From positions 25,201,325-25,265,324 of the forward strand of contig CM038468.1 of assembly GCA_021464415.1 (NCBI GenBank): a stretch of DNA of 64,000 nucleotides, in the 5' to 3' direction. Both the position numbers and the translations under genes were made by a program. Position 1 is the stretch's first letter. Each line of letters begins with the position of its first letter. Shown one piece after another: positions 20,283 to 32,400 of the stretch. The stretch is from Lonicera japonica (lineage: Eukaryota > Streptophyta > Magnoliopsida > Dipsacales > Caprifoliaceae). Below the pieces are notes generated by a model that ran no database searches, was not told the DNA's origin, and was given only the letters and a program-made list of their open reading frames with translations.

Positions 20283-22689
20283 TCACTTTTGCTGTTACAA
20301 ATAAGGAGCCAAGTAAATAAAAGTACAAATATATGCACAGAAAAATATTTTTATGATTAATTTCATCATAGCCTAGGGTTTGGTATGCCAATTTGATAAT
20401 ATATCGAATGAGCGCCAAAATGCATTGTAGTTATTGTACCCTTACAAGAGTACAACGCTCTTAACACATTTGGGGCATGTGGCATTATTGGATTTTCTTT
20501 GTTAATGCATACATCATTAATTATCCAAATACTCAATAAGCAACTTTGTCTTTGCGTATCTTTTTATTTTATTTTATTTATTTTTCGCGTTAGTCATTGT
20601 CATCAACATTATCCAAAAAGGTGAAAAAACAAATATTCTCTTATGTTGAGCAACCCTTAATGCAATATGAGAAACTTCATTTATAGAAAAACACCTTGTA
20701 ACGTTGAAGCCATAGGATCCGAGGTCGCCAAGTGAAAAACTTTGCAGAAAAACAACACGTTGTAATGTTGATATTACGAGATCTGAGGTCATGGACTTGG
20801 GATTTGAGGTCAACGACTTCGGCTTTAAGGTCAGTGACTTGGGATATAAGGTCATGGACTTGGGATCTGAGGCCAGGGACTTGGTATCTGAGGTCTTGGA
20901 CTTGGGATCTGAGGCCAAGCACTTCGGTTTTGAAGTTACAAGAATCAAAATTAATCTTAAGCATTTTTGATATGAGGTCATGGACTTTGGATATGAGATC
21001 AAGAAGATTTTTATCGGCCACCTTAGATTCGGATTTATATGTTTTGCGGAGAATTTTTTTAATATCTGAGATATTAACATTTGGTTCTTGCTGCACCTCC
21101 TTTAGTCGCTGCAGTAAAAAAAAGGAGCCAAGTCAAAAATTCAAATAGTTTTCCTCTCCTATGCAAAAGAATCAATAAACAATTTTTTTGGTTTTCATAC
21201 ATGCTGCTACCCATTTCTAATCATCAAATGATCACTTGTGGTTTGTTTGATATTGTGCGATTCCAGATACATTCCACATTGTGATGAGGAGATTATATTG
21301 GCACATATTACACTTGATCTCCATGGATGATGTCCAAGAAGGCAAGAATTCATCATTTTTTACCTTTTTGCTTTTTGATTGCATAAATGTTCTGTGGAAC
21401 TCTTTGTTATAAAGCATTTTTTTCTTGTTTCCATGGAATTGGATTCCTTTGACAGATTCCATGGATACAAAATAAAATTAGTTTAAAACAAGTTGTAGCA
21501 TCAAAACATCAAAATGATTTCTGAAAAATTTAATGCAACCAAAAAAAAATTAAATTAAAGATGGACAATGTGGAAGTTTAGTTATGAATTTAGAATTTCT
21601 AACTTGGCAACCAATCAGACCATTCAATTTCAAACTTAGTAATCCCAACAGGCTTGAATGGGTCATAGTGTGTGCCGCAAAGATATGTTTACACTAGTCT
21701 TTGAGCATGTGCGATACACATGATTATGAATTGTCACATTTTTACTAACTTTATTGATCAACAAACAAATCAATTTTTGAATCGTTTTTATTTGTCTGCT
21801 GAAATTACCATTGCATCTTTTAAGTACCACCCTACCTCATATTATCAGTAATCATTGCTTATATTTGTTAATTAATCATCATATGTTAACACTAATTAAT
21901 ACACATATAATTGCATTTCATGTTTAGGTCTCTACTTTTGTTTTTCTTTGTAATTATAAATTGCCCTTTATATTAATAAATGTTGGAACAATAAATTTAA
22001 CCCAATATTAAATCTTCTACAATTATTTTATATTATTTATAAAATGTTAACCACTCAAGACCCAAATATTTGTCCATACAAAGAAAAGAAAAAATACTTA
22101 GATTTTCGAAGTTTTTTGTATATGTATATATATTGAGAGAGGGAGAGATAAAGAGAATTACTAGTCTAGATTGGAGAAGATCAAGTTGGCAACTGATAAC
22201 GGAAAGCGTCTCAGCTACTTCCGACCTTACGTCCAGAGGAATTGCAGTCCGTATCGCACCAAATGTAAATGCTGGTGCTTGCTTCAGCCCATGCGATTAA
22301 GAATGAGGAGTCAGGTCCGTAAAGTTACAAAATACACGACAAGTTAACTCTTTTTTTTCTCTTCATGAAATCTAATTTTTCGGTAGATTGTTAGAAAACG
22401 CTTTCATAGAAAAGGCAGAAAACTAGGAGAACATCTCCTCTCATCTCATCTCATCACATCAAATAGTCTCCCCTTTTAACATCCAATGAAAACTTGATTG
22501 TTTTTCAATTATCCAATTTTTTTTTTTTCAAAATACCAAATAGACCCATAAAATCACCCCAAAAAAACCAAATCCAATTACATTAGAGTGTCGAGTGAAA
22601 AAATCAACATATATTGGATATTCGGAGTTATATATATATATTAAAAGAAGTAAAGTAGAAAAAAAAGAAATAGTGAAGCTTACTGCCAT
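20283..22689 (-). CDS. Unknown coiled-coil protein gene, copy A (4 exons)
   Basis: Proposed minus-strand exons: 22,689-22,684 (ATG GCA), 22,281-22,162, 21,108-20,695 and 20,291-20,283 (two codons and TGA). Introns begin GTAAGC, GTAATT and GTGTTT and end CTGAAG, CTGCAG and AACAG; all junctions are phase 0. The product would be about 182 residues: a short N-terminal part (TAIPLDVRSEVAETLS, ISCQLDLLQSRL), a charged helix, then seven 7-residue repeats such as DLRSQVH, with L and V at a/d-like spacing. Copy B keeps every junction and differs by whole codons. I do not recognise the family. The first acceptor lacks a pyrimidine tract and some repeats contain proline, so the model is tentative. Confidence 0.5.
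20794..20940 (-). repeat. Seven 21-bp coding repeats (heptads), copy A
   Basis: Seven 21-bp units without interruption, plus-strand pattern GACTTGGGATCTGAGGTCA followed by two variable bases. On the minus strand each codes for one heptad such as DLRSQVP or DLKAEVV. Copy B has the same number at 29,598-29,744. Confidence 0.85.
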
Positions 22690-22880
22690 AATTATTCTTC
22701 TTTAAAAGAATGAGCTTCAGGGTTAGAAATTAAAGAGAAAACAAGCAATTAGTTTTACGGTTAATTGATTGCTGCTTCTACATATATTGAGTTAGAGAGA
22801 GAATAGTGGGATTCCGTTGGAGAAGATCCTCGTCAATATAACAAATTAACCATTTTTAATTTACTTCTAAAATTGGTGCA

Positions 22881-22886
22881 TATATA
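22881..22886 (-). promoter_or_regulatory. TATA box, gene copy A
   Basis: Minus strand TATATATGCACCAATTTTAG, about 195 bp upstream of the proposed ATG. A CT-rich leader follows. It is identical in copy B (33,171-33,176). Confidence 0.45.
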
Positions 22887-22895
22887 GGGATAGGG

Positions 22896-25353
22896 TACTT
22901 ATTGTCCGCGGAGTAGACCTGTCAATCGGGTTATATAAGCTGGGCTTGGGATTGTTCACGTTCAACCCGAATTATTTTGAGTATGCTCAAGATCGAGCTT
23001 AACTCAAAGTAAAACTCACTTATATGCTCATACTCAACTCATAATATAATACGGGCTTTGGGCCCGAGTTCGGGCCATCCAATATAAGATTTATAAGAAT
23101 GGTCTAAAAATTTGCAAACACTAACTAATAAGCATTTGTAGATCACCACACGATATGAAAAGTGTAAAATATTCTAAACAACATCTAAATTCTAAAATAC
23201 CATCGCATAAAATTCCTCCAATAAACTAATGTAATGTTAAAAATGAGTAAAAGTGGTGTGATGTATGGTGATGTTTAAACTTGAGCAATAGTGGATAGAT
23301 ATACTATATTACACACTAACATAACTTAGTAAAAGTGGGCCATACCTAGTTTGAGATGAGCACTTAAAGTTCAAGTTCCACCCCAAAATTTAATTTGGTT
23401 TTAAGATTTTATATTGTTCAACAATCAGGACTATGCAAATTGCATAAGATTTTACTGCTCAAATCCGTAATATTAATCGGGTCAAATTTTTTGAGCTTCT
23501 GGCAATTGCAATATAATTTCTAAAGTTTTCATTTTATTTATTGCAATATGGTTCAAAGTTATTATACATTTGATAAGCTTGATTTTCCATGGAAAATTAT
23601 ATGTTTTAAACTAAATTCCAACTTTTGGTGTGTTTGATTGGAATTTTTTTTCTAGAAAATTCTAATTATTGGTCACTTAAGCCCAAAATTCCTTGAAATG
23701 ATGAAAAAAGATTTATGCCTAGCTTGACAATGTATTTTCCAAAGGCTGAAGATAAAATCAACCAAATACCTTCAAATTGTCCTTTCAATGGAATTAAATC
23801 CCAGGAAATTCAATTTTGGGGAATTTATTTTCTTTCTAGTTGAGTTCCATGTTTGCTATCAAATATACCATTAGAGTTTGAATTGTAAAGTTTTAACTAA
23901 TTATATATTACTTCAAGTTTGGTAATTAATTGTAATTTAAAGTTACATAGATACAACAATTTTATCATTTTACCAAACTATGAAGTTTTAACGATCCTCC
24001 TTAATGATGAATTTTGATCCAAGTTTATATTTTGCGAAAGTGCCACCAAAGTGGTCCAACCATTAAATCCGTAAACTAGATCAAAATTGTACTTTTGAAT
24101 TATGACAAATAAAATCTGCTCGAATTTGATTCTTTTGATTCAATTCAAAAGGAAAAATCATTGCAACATTAGTACTTGTTTTGATATCTTAAGGTGTGGG
24201 AAATTTCGCTTTTTAATTGCAAATTACATTTTCATCCCAAAGGAGAGATTGTAATAATGCCTGAAGAATTATTTGGACATATGTATTTGATGTTGCAATG
24301 TGTTTATTTTTATCCACGTGAAGATTTTAGTCAAGCACTATTTTTCTCTTATGATAACATTGGTTCTAATACTTATATATGCATGTATTTGGACAGTAAA
24401 TGATCTTCACTATGCATGATTTACGGGGTGGTGCCACCATAGTAGTTTAACCATTATTGGATCAACATGAATTGTATTTTTAATCATTGTTGGATCAACA
24501 TTAATTGTATTTTTAATCATAACGAATAAAATCGACCCAGAGGAGGTTTTATTTGGTTCAATTCAAAATATGATTATTAGAATATTAGAACGTATAAATT
24601 GTCATGAATTTTTCTTCTTGCCCAAAGGTGTAGAATTATTCATGTCGATCAATTTTGAGTTTCAGCAATTTTGCACTATCACATTTTACATCCTCATTCC
24701 AAAGGAGAGATGTAATAATGCATAAAGACTTAGTGCATTGCAATTGATAAATTAAATGCAACGTTTTAATTGTTTCTTCTTGCCCAAAGCTTTAGAAATT
24801 TTCATAATGCCTTACGATACAATATCAATAATTGTTGCATACTATATCTTCTTTTTCCAAAGAAGAGATATAATAATTTTTAAAGAATTTTATGCTCTCC
24901 TCGATCCGGATAATTGATATTGTTGTCAACAGAGTTTGCATTTTATCATAAGGTTTTAATTGGTAATATTATTTTTCTTTTTCCGCTATATATAATGCTT
25001 CCGCTAGTTCTCTTTTCTCTTATTTTGAAATTTTGAAAGGGATCTATTTTTTTTTATTTTTTTTAAAAAATAAAAATATATTCTAGCATAGGCTAAGACT
25101 AGTGGGAGGATTTTGTCCATTTTGGTTGAGCAGTGGCAATCATAAAATTTTTTATAATCTTGATTCTTTACAAGTTCATAATGCATTGTAAATTTTTATT
25201 TTATTTTTTTTGCATTACTTACGGATTGTGTTGATGATAAATTAATATTTGGAATTTTGTTTGAATATCAAGATTACACTAAGCATATGGACATATCTGA
25301 ATTGTAATTACCCTTGGCATATGGATGTAGAGGAATAATATATGTCTTGTGTC
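22896..25353. other. Intergenic, with decayed repeats
   Basis: AT-rich with no supported gene. At 22,913 there is TAGACCTGTCAATCGGG, similar to the hAT-type end at 34,190, but no partner end was found. From about 24,040 to 24,900, phrases such as GTGCCACCAWAGT (24,040 and 24,431) and CCAAAGGAGAGATRTAATAATG-like blocks (24,236, 24,698, 24,859) recur. This suggests an old, eroded local duplication. Confidence 0.4.
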
Positions 25354-25822
25354 CAGGGGCGTAGCCAGGAATTATAAGTGACCCGTGCTAAGAATTAAAC
25401 AATGACAACGTTAAAATATAACAAACCAAAATGCAACTATAATATATTCAAATGCATACAAAAGATACCAACTTTTTATATACGTTAGAAGTGTAGATAT
25501 GAAATATTCAAAAATATACAAAAAAAAATATAATAATTTCCCCTTATATTTAGTCATGTACGCCATAAATACAAACAAAAAGACATAATAGCCTATCGTA
25601 ATTGAACCTTGCGCTCCTTAACAGAATCAAAATGAAGGTGGTAAATGAATTGATAAAATTTTAATAGGTGTAAAGTAATAATATTAAAAAAAATGAGGTG
25701 GACTATACACATATATATACACATATATTTATAAATAAAATTTAAGTCTACTACTAAAAAAAAAAAAAAAAAATTAGACCCGGGCTACAGCCCGGGGTAG
25801 CCCAAGCACAGCTCCGTCCCTG
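25354..25822. mobile_element. hAT-type MITE with 8-bp TSD
   Basis: The left end CAGGGGCGTAGCCAGG and right end CACAGCTCCGTCCCTG form imperfect terminal inverted repeats. The 8-bp duplication CTTGTGTC flanks both sides (25,346-25,353; 25,823-25,830). The interior has no ORF and includes a poly-A run. The 8-bp duplication and CAGGG ends fit the hAT superfamily. Confidence 0.85.
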
Positions 25823-25860
25823 CTTGTGTCTGAAGGTAATTAAACACCATATGATTCATA

Positions 25861-25991
25861 GACATGAGTTTTTCTTGTTAAAGACTGAGAAGTTCAAGTG
25901 TTTGAAGCATTAAGGGATTTGCGAAAAACCATAAAAGTTAGACCGAAGACATGAGTTTTTCTTGTTAAAGACTGAGAGGTTCAAGTGTTTG
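25861..25991. repeat. Short direct repeat
   Basis: A 43-bp segment starting GACATGAGTTTTTCTTG occurs at 25,861-25,903 and again at 25,949-25,991 with one difference. The two copies are 88 bp apart. It looks like a recent small duplication. Confidence 0.8.
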
Positions 25992-26265
25992 TTAAACACT
26001 AATGATTTTCATTAGTGTTGGTATTTGACAGGATCTCGACAATAAGGATTACAAAATGGGAGAATGTAAGAAATTTTGGGCTTCTATTGATTTTATTTTT
26101 TAAGAATTACAAAATCCGGATTAATAATTGAGACTGAATAATGAATTGAAATTATATAACCCATAAATGTGATATAAAGTGGATGGGTTTTTACTGTGTA
26201 CCTTAGCCACATCTGATTGTGAGCTAGAAAGATATGGTTATAGGTTGGTGGGGAAATTTCAGGTG

Positions 26266-26637
26266 CGGATTACTGTTCACGGATGAACAGTACGGATTGG
26301 TCCATTTGGCACGCTTCCCGATGGAATTTTTTGATTAAATTTTGTGGGGATGTTCTTCATCGTGTCTAGAACATCTCCACCAAATTTCATCAAAAAATTC
26401 AACCGGGAAGTGGGTTAACTACGTGATTGAAAAATATTGGATTTTATAAATCTATTTCTGGACCAGTATTTTTCAATCACGTAGTTAACGCACTTTCCGG
26501 TTGAATTTTTTGATGAAATTTGGTGGAGATGTTATAGACATGATGAAGAACATCCCCACAAAATTTCATCAAAACATTTCATCGGGAAGCGTGCCAAATG
26601 GACCAATCCGTACTGTTCATCCGTGAACAGTAATCCG
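26266..26637. mobile_element. 372-bp snap-back (fold-back) MITE
   Basis: The two halves are near-perfect inverted complements. It starts CGGATTACTGTTCACGG and ends with the reverse complement. Arms of about 170 bp surround a short centre near 26,440-26,470. No clear target duplication was found and no ORF is present. A transcript would form a long hairpin. Confidence 0.85.
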
Positions 26638-28615
26638 TATAGGAAATGGACTCTTAGGTTGGTTATCCGGATAAATATATATATATATATATATGGTATT
26701 TTAATATGGTTAAACTCTAACCTAATAAACAATATAAGGTGTTTATTCCGGGTAAACTCTTAATGGGTAGAGTTTACTTAGCCTATAAATAGCATGGTCC
26801 ACAGTCTCACAAAAAATATGCTCAATAGAATTTAGCCTAGTCCCATTGAAAAGTTTGAACATAAGGTTTGGAGAGAGTGGAAGATCCAAGTCCTAAGAGT
26901 CGCATCTTTCTGTGATCGAATTGACACTATTATAATCATTAATTAAAGGGTTCAGGTATTTTTATTGTGCATTTTAAGTAACTTTGTGATAATACGATCC
27001 TTAATTAAATTATCCTGCAAGATGGTCACTTACTTTTGAACTTATTCCATTGAAAAAATTCCTTTGAGTACATGTTGAGGAAGATAATTTTATTACAAAA
27101 AAAAATTAAAAAATTTATGAAAGACATCTCTACTCATAAAAGATGGAAATAACTTTGTCATGATTTGGGGGTATGTAAGGTAGTCTTTTCCTTTCTTGAT
27201 TGAAGAATAAATGGAACCTTGTCACTTAGGTGAGTTTATTAGTTTTATCCTATAATTTCATATTTTTTATGTTTTCTTAATTGCGTAGAAATCAATCTCA
27301 GCGAAACGTTATCATTCTAGTTGGTGTGAGAATCTTGTATGGATAGATATTATGTTGCCTCTGATTAATCGATGAAAAATACATATTTTATATGCATGCG
27401 CATACACATAGATATACATATACATAAACATATACACATATACATATATGTTACACATACAGATACATATGTAACATATACATATATGTATGTGTGTGTA
27501 TGTATATGTATATGTTTTATATATGCGAGCGCATACGTATACATACACATGTATAATATATAATGAGTACAATAAGGGATAATGGTTTTTGAATCGTAAA
27601 AATGTTAAAGGAATAAATAATTATGTGGCTGAGATTTAAGAGAGTTTTGAATGGTTAGTAGTGCATTGGCACAGATTACGATCTAGTATATACAGGGATT
27701 GGCCTAGGATCTTACAATTCCTTTTCTTTTTTTTTTTGGGGGGTGTTGGGCAAAAATATATATGTGTAACTCTTAGGAAAAAAGAAAAGTAGGTTTCGAT
27801 GCAAATTATTTTTCCAATATATTTAATATTTTAAGGGAAATTTTATCCCAATTCTAGGTCTTCATTAAATATTTAGCTGCAAAAAGTATTTGGCGTTACT
27901 GTTTTATAACATAATTGCTCATTTTTAGACGAACTTTTACTTTTTTCCTATCAATTTTGCCACAAAAATCATTTTTGTTGTGGCAATTAATGTTAATACC
28001 AAGGCTTTGACTACACATAAGATAATACTTATTATTTATATTCGAGGGAGTGATACTTAATTTTCTTAGGAAACTTTGGGAGGGCAAATCCTTATAATTG
28101 TAAGAACAAGTCAAGACTATTAGAAGTGCTTGAGCGGTGGTCACTAATTTTTAGTTAATTTTTTTTAATATTGGGCTAACGGGTCAACTTGTTATAAACC
28201 TCTCTTTAACAAGTCAAGACTCGACCTTAGGATCACTCTTAGGTCAAAGTGGATACCTTTCACAATTAGGCTAGCTCACTTGACATTTTATTACTTATTA
28301 ATTCAACAATTTTTTAAAATAGGGAGACTATACAAACTACAAGGAAATCTAAATTCCATTCTATTTTTTTGGATACAATATGAATTCCAATATTCTTGCA
28401 TGTGATTCTTATTTAAATAAAGCCTTCCATATTGGCAAAACAATTATCTCTTTACCAGATTATAGTACTGCTTTGAGAAATCGTATTATCTTTTAAAGTT
28501 GTATAATATTGTTTTGACAATAAGTATAATTGATTTGGCAATATCACCACCTTAAATAGAAGGAGATAATACAACAGCTGAATTTTGGCCTATTAGTCCA
28601 ATGAATTTCTAGGTC
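26638..28615. other. Intergenic, with compound microsatellite
   Basis: AT-rich with no supported gene. It contains an (AT)n run near 26,680 and a compound CATATA/TGTATG/ACACAT tract at about 27,394-27,560, whose repeats create false open frames on both strands. Confidence 0.6.
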
Positions 28616-28790
28616 TGTGCTTATGGTTGAACTACATGCCATTGTGATGGCATGGCTCTATCGCTAGCTGTTGAGGTTAGCGTGCCCTGAATAAAATCAT
28701 GATTGAGGTTGATTCTAAGTGTGCTGTTGAGCTTGCTTATATCCTTTCACGACCTATGCCCCAATGGCTTCAGGTGTGGCTGTTACCTTA
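28616..28790 (+). pseudogene. LINE-type RNase H fragment
   Basis: Conceptual translation over two frames gives ELHAIVMAW, then LSLAVEVSVP, then IEVDSKCAVELAY. This is the A-E-L-x-A-I...V-E-x-D-S-x-x-A-V-x-L pattern of the RVT_3 RNase H domain at the end of plant LINEs. It contains stops and a frame change; only this fragment is visible. Confidence 0.55.
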
Positions 28791-29142
28791 ACTTTGTTCC
28801 CTAGTGTAAAGTTTTTTCTCACTTCTTGCGACAATTTTTTTTAAAATTAACAATAATAAAAATGTTAAGTAATTAAGCAAAGGATACAAAAGAGCCTGTA
28901 ACATTCTAAGCCATATATTAAGTAATAAATAAAATGCATAAATAATCATTAAAATATCAATTTGTTGCTTGACTTGGAACATATATATTTATATATATAT
29001 ATATATATACCATGGAAAATTTTATTATTGAAGTTGAAATTTTCAACAAAAAATTTATCACCCGGATCCAATCTTTCACAAACAATTTGATTAGCCATCT
29101 CCAATCCTCCTATGACAAGCCCGCCTCCATCTCAGTGAATCT

Positions 29143-29390
29143 TCAATTACGCTATTTCAAATAAAGAACCAATTAAGTCAATAAAAGTACAAGTAAATGC
29201 ATGTGAAAATGCATTTTAGTTAATGTACCCTTGACGAGAGTACAACACTCCAACACATTATGGGGCATGTGGCATTGTTGGGTTTTCTTTGTTAATGCAT
29301 ACATCATTATCCAAAATAATCAACAAGCGACTTTTTTTTATGCACTAGTCATTGTCATCAACATTATCCAAAAAGGTGAAAACACACGCG

Positions 29391-29425
<35 letters not shown>

Positions 29426-32400
29426 GTATATTTATATTCCCTTGTGTTGAGTAACCCTTAATGAGATACGAGAAACTTCATATATAGAAAAACACCTTGT
29501 GATGTTGAAACCATGGGATACGAGGTCGGAAAGTGAGAAACTTCACAGAAAAACATGTTGTAATGTTGACATTACGAGAACGAGATCTGAGATCACGGAC
29601 TTGGGATTTGAGGTAAAGGACTTCAGCTTGGAGGTCACTGACTTGGGATGTAAGGTCAGGGATTTGGGATCCAAGTCCAGGGACTTCGGATCTAAGATCG
29701 TGGACTTGGGATTTGAGGTCAAGCACTTCGGGTTTGAGGTCATACGCATCAAATTCAGTATCAAAGATTTTTGCTATGAGGTCATTGACTTTGGATATAA
29801 GTTCACGGACAGATTTATTAGCCACCTTAGATTCGGATTTATTGGTTTTGCTAAGATCTTTTTCAATATTTGAGATAAGAGTCTTTGGTTCTTGCTCCTC
29901 CTTCAGTTGCTGCAAGAAGAAAAGGGCACCAAGTGAAAATTTCGAAATTCAAATTGTACGGAATCATCAAATGAACACTTGTGTTTTGTTTTATGTTGTG
30001 CAAATCCAAATACATTTCACATTGTATTGAGGGGATCATATTGGCACATATTATACTTACTCTACATGGATGATGCCCAAGGATTCGTAATTTTTCACCT
30101 TTTGTGATCTTTGAATGTATAAATTTTCCGTGGTACTATTTGTTTTATAGCATTTTTTTCCCTGATTCCATGGAATTCAATTCCTTTTGATAGATTCTAT
30201 GGATAAAAAATAAAATCACTCTAAAACAAATTGTAGCTTCCTCAAAAATAAAATGCAACTAAAAACAAATAAAGATGGACAATGTGGAATTTTGGGCTTT
30301 TCCCCGAGAAAATAAGTAAATGAGTCTAGTATTACGAGAAAATATTTAATACGACGGTTACAACGCCACGTGTTAACACATATTTAATAAAATTGCAGAA
30401 AATTAATGCCTCATGCGACCGACGAGAGATAAATGCACACTTTCCTACAATTTCATTGAATATGTGGTAACATGCGGTATTGTAACCACTGTATTGAATA
30501 TTTTTCTCCACTTTTACAGCTCAACCTCATAAGGGAATACAAGTTACACTCATTTCAGTGATTGGTAATCACAATCACCCAAGTTTGAATGGTTCATATT
30601 GTGTGTGTCTCTCTCCACAAAGATATGAACATATATACATATATATATATATATATATATTTCAGTGTTTGAGCACTTGTGATACATGTGTTTATTAGGT
30701 TTAATTTTTACTAGCTTTATCAACCAACGAATCAACTTGCCAATCAATTTGATTTTTGTTTTTGCTGAAATTATCATGACTCCTTTCAAGTACTACACTG
30801 CCTGATATTATTAATAATCACTGTATATTTTAGTTAATTAATCGTCATCAATTTAACACTAAGTAATACCTATATAATTGCATTTTATGGTTAGGCCTCT
30901 ACTTTTGTTTTTCTTTGGAATTGTCTTAGCTTATATATATATATATATAAATATAAAGGGGAATTTTATTTAAATCAAATTTGAGCATTGTTGATCCATC
31001 CTTTTTAATTTATTTATTTTCTTTTAAAAACACTTCTTTTATAAATTTATTATTAGGATGTTAATAAATTAGAATATCTGGCATATCCTATAGAATTATC
31101 TAAGTCAACCCAGTAATTTAAACAGTGTTTACATAAAATTTTCATATATAAAATTTATAATATGGGTTAACTTAGTTCAAATTTGAGGTTAAGAAAAATT
31201 TTCCATATATAAAATAATGTTGCTACAATATTAATAAATATGAAACAATAAGTTCTACACAATAATAAACCTTTTATATTTTTTTCATTTTGTTTATAAA
31301 ATGATAAGATATCAGACCAGTCTTGAATACTTCGCCATACAAAGAAGGGATGACTTTAAGATTCCGTTTAATAGCAACATGAAAAATTAAAAGAAAAATA
31401 AATTAAGTATGGTGAGAAGACGGAAAATAAATTAATGAATGCGGTGAGATTAACTTATACTTTTAGCTTCTTCCATGGAATTTTTTCTTTCGGTGTGGTG
31501 TAGAATTTTTTTCCAGAGAGCATTTCACCACATCCATCAACTTATTTTCCATTTTCTCACCAAACTTAGTTTTTTTATTATTATTATTTTCTATGTTTCT
31601 ATTAAACGGAGCAATTTTATTTATATATATATATATAGTGTGTGTGTGTGTGTATATATATATATAGAGAGAGAGAGAGAGAATTACACGTTTGGATTTG
31701 AGAATATCAAGTTGGCAACAGACAAGGGAAATCGTCTCGGCTAATTCCAACATTAAGTCCAGAGGAATTGCAGTCCGTTTGGAATGGCGTAACCGAAAAT
31801 CAAATGTTGTTACTTGCTTCAGCCCATGCAATTAAGAATAATGAGGAGCCAAGTTCATAAAATTAATTACAAAATACATTATTTATTTTCAATCTTTGTG
31901 AAACCAATTATTCTTTGGTAGATAATAAGAAACCGTTTTCAAAGAAAAGGAGCAAACCGGGAGAACATCTCGTCACATTTCATCAAATTACTCTACCTTT
32001 TTTTGGCATCTAATGAAAACTTGGTTGTCTTTCAATTATCTATCTTTTTTTAAAAAAAATTACCAAATGGACCCTTACATTCTTTATAAAAAGCGTCTTT
32101 TAGCATCCAGTTCTTGTCAAAAGAAACATTTTAGATGCGGGCCCGGCCACTAATTTTTTTTTTTTCAAGTTTGCAGTTACTCAGGTGTGGTAATTGTCTG
32201 TGGAGAGGACTCAGTTGCACATATACATTCTTGAGTATATGTAATCTCTCAGTCGCAAGTACGATATATGTGACCAAAAATTCTCAATTCAATGGTGACA
32301 GATACGGTACTTATGACCAAGAAATTACAGATACCTATAAAAAAGTAAGGACTACAAGCTTTACAAAAAAAAAAAAAGTACCACATCCAAAAAATGCCTG

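Larger units (their letters stand above)
20166..22895 (-). repeat. Duplicated gene block, copy A
   Basis: This block aligns over its length with 29,017-33,178 (copy B), including exons, introns, UTRs and the TATA region. Similarity stops right at the TATA box upstream, and near 20,166 downstream where it abuts the copia remnant. Copy A is shorter because B has expanded microsatellites and an internal duplication. Confidence 0.85.

Noticed and set aside
20178..20300. Continuation of the env-like protein (GKFITRIQSFTDIIS-type reading)
   Set aside because: The same sequence recurs at 29,040-29,160 as the 3' UTR of the duplicated gene, where no copia element is present.
20732..21148. Plus-strand reading of the heptad region (LRSWTWDLRS-type repeats)
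   Set aside because: Splice sites, phase and codon-level conservation between the two gene copies support the minus strand; the plus frame is its shadow.
21385..21467. An extra exon between exons 2 and 3 of the duplicated gene
   Set aside because: The region is similar in both copies (NSMETRKKC-like), but candidate exon lengths (83 and 85 bp) would break the reading frame, whereas skipping it keeps all junctions in phase 0.
22913..23600. hAT-type MITE starting TAGACCTGTCAATCGGG
   Set aside because: No matching inverted end or 8-bp duplication could be found, so only one possible end is visible.
27312..27572. Open frames rich in Tyr, Ile, His and Thr on both strands
   Set aside because: Created by a compound CATATA/TGTATG microsatellite.
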